NCBI RefSeq assembly: GCF_048544455.1 | Contig: NC_133538.1 | Coordinates: 437,966,311-438,030,310, forward strand | Origin: Silene latifolia | Taxonomy: Eukaryota; Streptophyta; Magnoliopsida; Caryophyllales; Caryophyllaceae | Length of the DNA stretch: 64,000 nucleotides | Direction of reading: 5' to 3' | Shown here: positions 56,378 to 64,000 of the stretch, piece by piece | Numbering within the stretch: the first letter of the stretch is position 1 | Layout of the letters: every line of letters begins with the position of its first letter | Position numbers and translations under genes: made by a program | Notes under the pieces: generated by a model | Told to the model about the DNA's origin: nothing | The model's database searches: none | The model's input: only the letters and a program-made list of their open reading frames with translations

Positions 56378-59300
56378 ATGGGTCCTAAACGTAGCAGGGA
56401 GCCTGAAAATGGTAATAAAGATGATTTGAAACGCTCAAAAGTAATTTTTCCAAAAAAGAAGCTCAGTAAGGTTCCTGGAACTTCAAGATTGAACATGTGA
56501 GTATATGTGTGTTGCCCCTTGTTATGAGTTTCTCTTTATTTGATGTGTTACTCTTTTTATTTTTTGCTTGATTTTCCATTTTCAGTGCTGCAAACATTAA
56601 AGTGAGCTGTCGTCCTAATGGTTTGGTTAATCTGGTAAAACAACTTGGTCCAAATCGAAAGGTCATCATTGAGATCGGATTTGGTGGTTTGCTTGATTTT
56701 AAAGTGAACAGTATACCATTGGGTGTTATACCATTGTTTGTAAAACACTTTAATGCTACTGCTCATATTTTTAAAGCAAGAGATGTCAAATTTTTTCCGT
56801 CAAAAGATGATGTGTATGATGTTTTTGGATTGCCAAATGGTGGTGATAAGGTTGAGGTTGTTTACACTGGACATAGTGTATTGTCTTCACAAGAAACGTT
56901 GAAAGGCGAGTTCCTAAGAAGTTTAAAGTAGAAGGGACAAATTATGTTACTATCCTGCTTTTTATAATGCAATTACGATTTGGGGGATGATGGGGGAGAT
57001 GAATTTCGGAGGCTGTTTGTGCTTTATGCTATGTCCATTGTCCTTGCTCCCCCTTCAAATTATGGAATTGACTTTTCAATTCTTAAAGCGGTGCAAGATA
57101 TTTTACGTATCCACCATTTGGATTGGTGTGGGTATGTGTTTGATAAATTAGTTGAAGGTGTTGACCGGTGTAGAACTGGGTCCTCTACTTTGCGTGGTTG
57201 CATACTTGTTGTTATGGTGGCATACTTCCATCGTATGCGTTTTAAGGAAGATACAATGTCTTCTGAGACTCCTCTTATCAAGCACTGGGATGAGAAGTCT
57301 TTTGTTAGTAGGGGTATTTGAGCTCAATTCCGTTCACTAGGGAATGGGGAATATGTCAATGGTGTGTATCCCGTCTCGCAAACGCTTAAGAGAAGCAAAA
57401 GTCTGGCGAGGTGTGTGCGATCGTTGATAAACTGAACACGGGAAAAGTATCTGGAACCGCCCGATTGTTTTGATATCGATGATGTTATTCGAGCAAAGGC
57501 CGCTGATGTAAGTTCCAATCATTCTTTCAATCATTTTTGTGTAGTTACTGTAAAGGTGTAGTGTAGTTATTTTAAAGCTTTGTAGCAGTTATTTTTTCAA
57601 TTATTGTAAATTATTGTAAATACTTAGGATAATTATTGTAAAGACTTAGTATAATTATTGTAAAGACTTAGTATAATTATTCTTTTTTTCTTTTTTTTTC
57701 TTTTTCTTAGGTTTCCCAAGCACATCTTTTGATGATGAAGAGGGATGTTGAGATATTTCTCCATTTGTACACGCAACGGAAGGAAGCGATGGTAAAGGAG
57801 TGTGGTTCTTCAACAGTTGAAGATTCTTCGACAACCACTTCAGTTTCTTCGATTCCTGCTTTTATTAGTGACGATGATTCTTTGTTCACTAAATATTTCA
57901 ATTTTATTTGTGAAAAAGTTGAGGAAATGAAACAGGCGGGAAGTAAACTGCCGTTGTATAAAAGTTTTTGCAAGGAGCGTGAAAAGGGGAAGCATGAAAA
58001 GGGGGAGCATGAAAAGGGAAAAGATGAAAGGAATGGGGGTTTAACGTTTGATCCAGAAAAATATAAGGTGGTTTATTCTCGGGAGAAAGGTAAAAATAAG
58101 GTCCCTGATGTAGCGGTTGAGAAACCGAATGAGGAGGTGCCAACTAATGACGGCATTGATAATATTGATGTTGAGAATGAAGCTGTGGACTTGAGTAGTG
58201 TTGATGACGTTGTTAACAAAGTTGTCAACGAGGCTGTTGTTGGGGATAGAATTCAAGATAATTCTGTTATAAGTGCTTACCTGCTGCATTCAGACGTTAT
58301 GCCTGAGCATACGTTTTTTGGGAATTGTGGTATAGGGTGTGCTTTAAATTGTGAATCACCCAATCCACGATGCGATTGTAGTTTCTGTTTTTTTGTGCAA
58401 GTACAAGGAGCTTTTTGCTCCTATTTTAATGCGGAGGAAGACTGTGTACTTGATTCTTTGTTTTCTTTTGATCATCATGACCTACGAATTGGGTAAGCAT
58501 TATATGTTTTTGTTCCCTCTCTTTTTTTTTTTTTTTGCTAATATATCTACTTTTTAAAAGCTTTTATTGTTGTTTTGGGTTTTTGTCTTTACTATATAAT
58601 TTGTTTCCATGTATGGGGAGGATTTGGTTGTGTTTTCATTTCATCACATGTTAACTCGAGATGACATTATTTCACTGTCTGCTAAGACTATGATCACATC
58701 GAACGTGATTGATTCTTTGGTCATTCTTACTTAATGACATCTTTGGTCAAGGTTGGGAAAGGGTTATCCCCCACAAGAAGTTTTTTTTGTACAAGTCATT
58801 CGGTATGTGAAATTTTTTTATATATTTCAGATCGAAATTTACAATGGTTATGACAGTTATTTTATTGTAGTTACTTGATTGTTGTAAAGTATATTAGTTA
58901 TTTTATTCAAATAAAAAAATTTTTCCTATTCTTCAATTTTCCTTTTCTTCAATTTTATTTATTGTTTCTGTGATTATTCTAATACTGTATTTCAGTTATT
59001 GTATTATACAAGTTCAATTATTCTATCTTTTTTACAAGTTACAATAACTGAGTTTTCATAATACAATAACTATGTTATCGTAATACAATAATCGATTATT
59101 GTATTACAATAACAATGTTATTGTATTACAATAACATAGTTATTGTATTATGAAAACTCAGTTATTGTATTATGAAAGCCATTATTGTTGTGATAGTTAT
59201 TGTAAAGCGAATAGTAGTTATTGTATTGATTAACCAAGTTTTTCAATTGTGATACTTCATTTTCTCTTATAGTGTGGTAATATTTTTCATAGGCTTCTTT

Positions 59301-60212
59301 GTTTAAGCTTATCAAAGCTGCTGATGATGAGAAAGATTTATACAGAAAGGAAATTTGTAATGTTTGGGACACTGTCATTGAGAACAGCGAAGGTTCTCTT
59401 GACATTGGTGCCGATTTGGTAATTTTTCCAATCCTTTCTCTTCTTTCTTTCTTCTGTTGATTATTTTATCGTTGAGAACAGCAAAGGTTTATGTACGCCT
59501 GTTTTATCATGCCAGGTTTTTATCCCTGTTCATTTTGGAGATCATTTTTTCTGTGTTGTTGTTAATTTTGTGGGGAAGACTGTGGACTATCTTGACAATC
59601 GTGTATATGATGATTTTGAAGATAGTATCTGGGTGTTGGCTACCAACTCTATTGTATGTACCTTATTATAAGTTTTTGTTTTCATCTACTTCTTTTAGTT
59701 ATTTTTTTGTTCTTGAGTGATGAATTTTGATTTAAAAATGTAACCAGGTTGAAATATTTGGTAGTTATCTTGTCGAGAAAGGTTTTGAAAGAGGTAGTGA
59801 GGTCCGCAATTTCAAATTTGTAAATGTGGCTTTTGGGTGGAAATCGGAAGAGTCCCAGAATTTGGATTGTGGTGTTTTTGTCATGATTCATATGATGTTT
59901 TATGCTGGGAAGTTGTTCAAATCTGAGTTGCATGACGCATTGAAAAGGATCATATATAGAGTTGAGATAGCTGCCATCTTGGTTTTAGCCAATATCAACC
60001 TCTTGGTTGATGATTTTACAAAGACAAAGGCACCTTTGCTGCCTGTTTTGCTTGAGAAGCGTAAGCTAGCTGAGTTGGAAGCGGCAAGGGCTGAAGCAGA
60101 TGCTTTGGAAGCTGTTAGGGTTATGGCAGAGGAACCGGATGATGGTGTAGGTACTCCGGGGCCTGGGAAAAAGAGTATGCCTCGATACACCTATGAGCGC
60201 TGGGATGATTAG
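56378..60212 (+). pseudogene. Ulp1-type (C48) cysteine peptidase gene, module A
   Basis: A multi-exon gene of the plant Ulp1-domain class often carried by transposons. Likely exons: 56378-56496 (MGPKRSREPENG, basic NLS-like KRSK and PKKKLSK), 56586-57507, 57711-58492, about 58621-58736, 59293-59418, 59517-59653, 59748-60212. The N-terminal exon has GFGGLLDFKVNSIPLG and VYDVFGLPNGG, typical of these proteins. Catalytic parts: His in PVHFGDHFFCVVVNF, Asp in KTVDYLDN, oxyanion Gln and Cys in SQNLDCGVFVMIHM, so the protease triad is complete. The C-terminus is a Glu/Ala-rich helix and YERWDD. Against function: a frameshift near 56920, stops near 57320 and 57432, and a stop in the 58621 exon. A 5' UTR intron may begin at 55676 (GTAATC). 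Confidence 0.8.
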
Positions 60213-60547
60213 ATCGGCCGAGGTAGTAGACCGAACTCGATGGTCTTGGCTGCTCAATAAACGTGGCAAGGCGATACAAATCTTGTTGTTGTTTCAAAAG
60301 TTATGAGGGCTAACAAAGAGATATACACGCGCTATGCAAAGCAAGAAGAAACAAGTTGTTGATTATTGTTTCTTGGATGATTACAATCTTGCAAATGAGT
60401 ATGTTCATTTTTCTCCAAACTCAATGAGAAACAAGTTTGTGTGATTATTCTAATAATGTATTGCAGTTATTGTATTCTACAAGTTCAATTATTCTATCTT
60501 TTTTACAAATTACAATAACTGAGTTTTCATAATACAATAACTATGTT
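58970..60547. repeat. About 107-bp direct repeat shared by two introns
   Basis: Positions 58970-59077 and 60441-60547 are the same sequence with few changes (TGATTATTCTAATAxTGTAT ... CATAATACAATAACTATGTTA, quoted in pieces). It lies between exons of module A and again before module B, which supports duplication of a larger block. Confidence 0.85.
59041..59168. repeat. Perfect 37-bp inverted repeat (cruciform)
   Basis: Arms 59041-59077 and 59132-59168 are exact reverse complements. The 54-bp loop is itself nearly palindromic around AATCGATT and is built from TTATTGTA/TACAATAA words. Confidence 0.9.
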
Positions 60548-60620
60548 AATGTAGCTGGTAGTTATTTTTTAAATATTGTTTTTAAAATATTACTAAGCTT
60601 TTTTTTTTACTCCTTTGCAG

Positions 60621-61726
60621 TGAACTTTTGTTTTCTGCGGGCAATGCTATCTTGGATAGGTCTGATATTCTTTCTACGAAGCCCGAAAATTACACTGAGT
60701 TGCGCATAATAGCTGCCTGGTCAGTTGTCTTGAATTTCATGGAGGTTAAGGAGAAAGAAGCGCCAGTGATGATGTTCCTTGGGACACAACATATGGTATG
60801 ATCTGTTTTTCATTGTGCAGTTACTGTAGAATGTTTAATCATTTATCTTCAATTTTCTTCACAGTTTTATGGTATTTATAGGGAATCTTTGAAGACATGC
60901 TAGAGCAAGGAGGGGATAGTGATGATGTAATCGACACCCCGGAAAGACAAGGTTGTGCGCTTTTGGTCCTATTATTTGGGTGAAAATGTTGTAAACTCTG
61001 AGATCGATGTGGACCTTGTCTTCATCCCGTTGTCTTTAGAGAAGTACTACTTTTGTGTTTGTGTGAACTTTATGAACAAGACGGTTGATGTCTTTGGACC
61101 ATACGTCGCATAAAGATTGGGAAAAATCCGATTTTTGCGGACTTGCAAAGATTGCGAAAGACGTTTTCTAACTCCCGATCATATACAAATGCTATTTTCA
61201 GTCAGAATTATTGTATTGCTGTAACAAAGTTATTGTATTGTTTTAAACTTGTTATTGTATAGTCGTGCTTTCTAATTCTTTTTTTTGTTTGTACATGCTG
61301 CAGGTTGATTGTGTTTCTGAATTTTTGGATACAAGGAAAATAGCAAAAGAAGGAGTTCTCATTAACACATTTACATTCGTGGATGTTGATTTTGAATGGA
61401 AATCGAATGTCAAGGCTGATAAGGAATCGGGATTTTTCACCATGTTTCACATGCTCACATATGAAGGGAGGCACGAGCAAGGATTGTATGCGGTTAAGAA
61501 GAAAGTTGAGAGGATTCCTATATGGCTTGAGATGGTGGCTATTTTGTTGATGTCAGATGTCAACGAGTCAAGAGCGTCTCTTTTGGAAGAAGTGGAAATT
61601 TTGAGGCGGAGAATATTAGAAGTAGAGAAAGAACTTTTAAAAGACAGAAGATCAGGGAGGAAAACGGTTAAAAAAGAAATTACATCGGTCCTTCTCGTAC
61701 AAACACATAAAAGAACAATTGATTGA
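60621..61726 (+). pseudogene. Ulp1-type module B, catalytic triad lost
   Basis: Second Ulp1-like module directly downstream. Exons: 60621-60795 (LLFSAGNAILDRSDILSTKP, ELRIIAAWSVVLNFME), about 60881-61110 (VDLVFIPLSLEKYYFCVCVN, NKTVDVFGPYV then stop), 61304-61726 (FVDVDFEWKSNVKADKESGF, FTMFHMLTYEGRHEQGL and a Lys/Glu-rich coiled-coil tail). Against module A, His is Tyr (KYYF), the YLDN Asp is replaced in VFGP, and the DCG Cys is Ser in ESGF. The same fold core remains but catalysis is excluded. A frameshift near 60955 and a stop near 61108 also break it. It may be a tandem duplicate or the C-terminal half of a larger two-domain gene. Confidence 0.7.
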
Positions 61727-61890
61727 TTATAGATGGATTTAGCAAACAATTCTAGATGGATTTGTTGGATAATCTAATGTTTTAGATAGTCATTATTGAT
61801 TGATCAACAAATTTGATGTAGTCATTATTGATTGATGAACAAGTTAGTGTTTTTGTAATGCCTTGAAGCTGTTATTGTAATATCTCTAGA

Positions 61891-62540
61891 CAGTTATTCA
61901 AATGATCAAATGCAATTATTTTAAAGCTTTCATGTAGCTGATTATTGTAAAGCGTTTGCCCAATTATTTTAAAGCATACCTCTGATTATTTTAAAGCTCT
62001 TATGTATCTGATTATTGTAAAGCTCCTCCCTAATTATTTTATAGCATATCTTTGATTATTGTAACAAATTGGCAAGTGCAAAGCATTATCAATTACAGTA
62101 AAGCATTATCAAATTAATATATTTATGGAAAAAAAAATTAGAACGATTGCAAATAAACTCAAGATCAATTATTATAAAGCATAATTGTGATTATTGTATA
62201 GTTTTCACATGATTATTCAGTTATTCAACTGATCAAATGCAATTATTTTAAAGCTTTCATGTAGCTGATTATTGTAAAGCATTTGCCCAATTATTGTAAA
62301 GCATACCTCTGGTTATTTTAAAGCTCTCATGTATCTGATTATTGTAAAGGTCTTCCCAAATTATTTTAAAGCATATCCTTGATTATTGTAACAAATTGGC
62401 AAGTGTAAAGCATTATCAATTACTGTAAAGCATTATCAAATTAATATATTTATGGAAAAAAATCAGAACAATTGCAAATAAACTCAACATCAATTATTGT
62501 AAAGCATAATTGTGATTATGCTATAGTTTTCACATGATTA
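61891..62540. repeat. Tandem duplication with 327-bp period, rich in TTATTxTAAAGC
   Basis: Copy one is 61891-62217, copy two starts 62218 with the same words (CAGTTATTCAA, GATCAAATGCAATTATTTTA). Both consist mostly of ATTATTGTAAAGC and ATTATTTTAAAGC. The motif continues to about 62775. Confidence 0.88.
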
Positions 62541-62787
62541 TTGTAATAGCGCAAGGTATTATTAAATGAACAAAATCAGAACAATTGCAAAAAAATTCAA
62601 CATCAATTAATGTAAAGCATAACTTTGATTATTGTAAAAGTCTAACACGCTTATTGTAAAGTATACCCCTGATTATTTGTAAAAAAGTCTAACACAATTA
62701 TTTTGCAATCTTGCGATTATTGTAAAGCATAATATGGATTATTTTAAAACGTAATCTTGATTATTTTAAAGCGTAATGCATTTTTCA

Positions 62788-63432
62788 TTATTCTTCTTCA
62801 TCTTCATCCTCCATTTCATTTTCCTCTTCATCTTCTTCCTCCAAAGCATGCTCAACAAATGGATTTGGACAGTTTCACTTGTCATGGTGTCCTATTTGTT
62901 TGCAGTTATTACATAGCCTCTTCGGTTTGCTCGCCTTCTCAATTGCCTTATCCTTGTTTGATTTCATTCTCATGCCGCTTCCTTTGTTTTTTGCAATCTT
63001 TGGTGGAAGAACAGTAATATTTGATTTTGCTGAACAACCTAAGAGCATTTCCAGTTCTTGATCCTTTGTCAAGCTCTCTTTGGTTGGATTTATTTTCTCT
63101 CGGAATTGTAAAAGAATCAAACTTAGCTCCTTGATTTGATTTTCAGGCATCGAGTTAAGAACACTTATTGTTGCATAAAACTCTGACCATACCCTTGATA
63201 ATTCCAACTTTCTCAAATCAGTGGGATCGTAGTCTTGCAATAACTTTCCATCCAGTCCATACAAAGGCTTTCTATATGATTTCTTCGTCCATCTAGTTTC
63301 GATGTACTGCTCCGGTATGCTTTGCAGTCCTTTTCCTGATATAATCCATATAATGTGTTTACAAAGGATTCCTTTCCTCTCAAACATCTTGCACGTACAT
63401 GTTGTTTCCTTTGATTCGTTATTGTGAGCAAC
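62788..63432 (-). pseudogene. FAR1/FHY3-like (MULE transposase-derived) terminal exon
   Basis: The exon begins after a clear acceptor (ATGCAG) at 63432. It encodes the SWIM zinc finger (TCTCKMFERKGILCKHIIWI), then LQSIPEQYIETRWTKKS, a helical region, a basic KSNKDKAIEKASKPK stretch and a CCHC knuckle start (CNNCKQIGHHDK). An in-frame TGA at 62875-62877 cuts the knuckle; the same frame continues with NCPNPF and an acidic tail (EEEDEEE) to TAA at 62788. This is the C-terminus of FAR1-related/Mutator transposase proteins; the N-terminal DNA-binding and catalytic parts would be to the right and are not in the window. A premature stop makes it likely a pseudogene, although a shortened product is possible. 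Confidence 0.85.
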
Positions 63433-63517
63433 CTGCATTACAGTGTAGTTATTTTAAAAGGCAAACATAGTTATTATATAGTTCAACATGAATTATTTTA
63501 TGCAGACTAGCAATTAA

Positions 63518-64000
63518 CACCAAGGTAGAAGTCCTTCACTTAATACAGGAAGAAAATCACAAAAAAATGATGGTATCAATCTTTCGAAAGGTAAAGAGAA
63601 ATCAGAAGCACGTCACATTCGATTTTCGTCTACTGAGTTTGAAGAGGATTTAGAATCAATTGTTGAACTTGATGAATTGGAGTCAGAAGTTCCAGAGCAG
63701 GATGAACCAAGAACGTCTTCACCGCCGTTGCTTCGTATTATAAAGGAGGATGTCACGGCTGAGGTAAAGTTCTGGTCTACCTCTGTCTACTGTTATATAC
63801 TTGGAGCGAATCGACCGAGTAATGTCATAAGTGGTTTTATTAAGAGGGTGTGGCAGTCAAATGGGGTAGATAGGGTTTCATTCCTTCCCAATGGGATTTT
63901 CTTAGTTCGATTTAAGACAAAGGAACAACAACAAGCTGTATTGAAGAATGGTCACCTCATTTTTGACAACAAGCTTGTCATAATTAAGGAATGGTCCCCT
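63518..64000 (+). CDS. L1-type LINE ORF1 (DUF4283-like), partial
   Basis: An open frame from after a TAA at 63515 to the window end, with no Met in its first part, so the start is missing or spliced. An acidic region (EFEEDLESIVELDELESE) precedes the fold AEVKFWSTSVYCYILGA, RPSNVISGFIKRVWQSNGVD, FLPNGIFLVRFKTKEQQ, FDNKLVIIKEWSP. This is the DUF4283/RRM-like nucleic-acid-binding domain of plant L1 ORF1 proteins. It continues beyond 64000. It faces the FAR1-like exon and may have inserted in an intron of that gene. Confidence 0.8.

Overview
The window is nuclear DNA of a flowering plant. It is a eudicot, and I would guess Caryophyllales from the style of the retroelements, but that is a low-confidence impression. 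The evidence is spliceosomal introns, Ty1/copia, Ty3/gypsy and Athila-type LTR retrotransposons, RTE and L1 LINEs, MITEs, TRIMs, a plastid 23S rDNA fragment, and a plant organelle-type RAD52 gene. More than three quarters of the window is transposable-element sequence, much of it nested.

Region 1, 1-31168, is one nested stack. The host is a decayed plus-strand copia element (pol 5115-8186, 3' LTR 30220-31168). A minus-strand gypsy element (gag 330-946, LTR 1142-5114) joins its pol at 5114/5115. A 1.74-kb solo LTR (2575-4313, target duplication ATTGG) sits inside that gypsy LTR. An Athila-type element (8470-30003, minus, target duplication ACTTG) split the copia 3' UTR. That Athila element received a 2.43-kb solo LTR (10116-12545, target duplication TGTCG) and a young gag-only copia element with 1255-bp LTRs (13315-22050, target duplication AATAG). 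The Athila element has gag, protease and an extra ORF but no visible reverse transcriptase or integrase. It carries four clusters of the palindrome TCGATCGA and an unexplained copy of its own target flank between the 5' LTR and the primer-binding site.

Region 2, 31169-35800, is a patchwork of small elements: a MULE-like element, a Stowaway MITE, two TRIMs side by side, a foldback element and an L1 tail.

Region 3, 35829-49943, is the one clearly intact host gene, on the minus strand. It encodes a RAD52-like, plastid-targeted DNA-binding protein of 199 residues in four exons over 14.1 kb. Introns 2 and 3 are about 6.0 and 7.4 kb, swollen by RTE LINEs, hAT-type MITEs, a copia fragment, a plastid 23S fragment and LTR-like direct repeats. 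A non-autonomous LTR element begins about 190 bp upstream of its start codon.

Region 4, 50133-55355, holds that LTR element. It has 278-bp LTRs, two ORFs with unfamiliar repeated motifs (AHQxFDxxPEP and FDPGG) and no RT. A MULE-type MITE lies in one LTR and a TRIM solo LTR lies in the first ORF. The element itself interrupts a Helitron-like AT-rich sequence.

Region 5, 55400-64000, carries two tandem modules of a Ulp1-type (C48) peptidase gene on the plus strand. The first has the catalytic triad and the second has lost it. The terminal exon of a FAR1/MULE-transposase-like gene follows on the minus strand, then the start of an L1-type ORF1 with a DUF4283-like domain. Introns and spacers throughout this region are studded with a short TTATTGTAA/TTATTTTAAAGC motif and are probably parts of a large DNA transposon.
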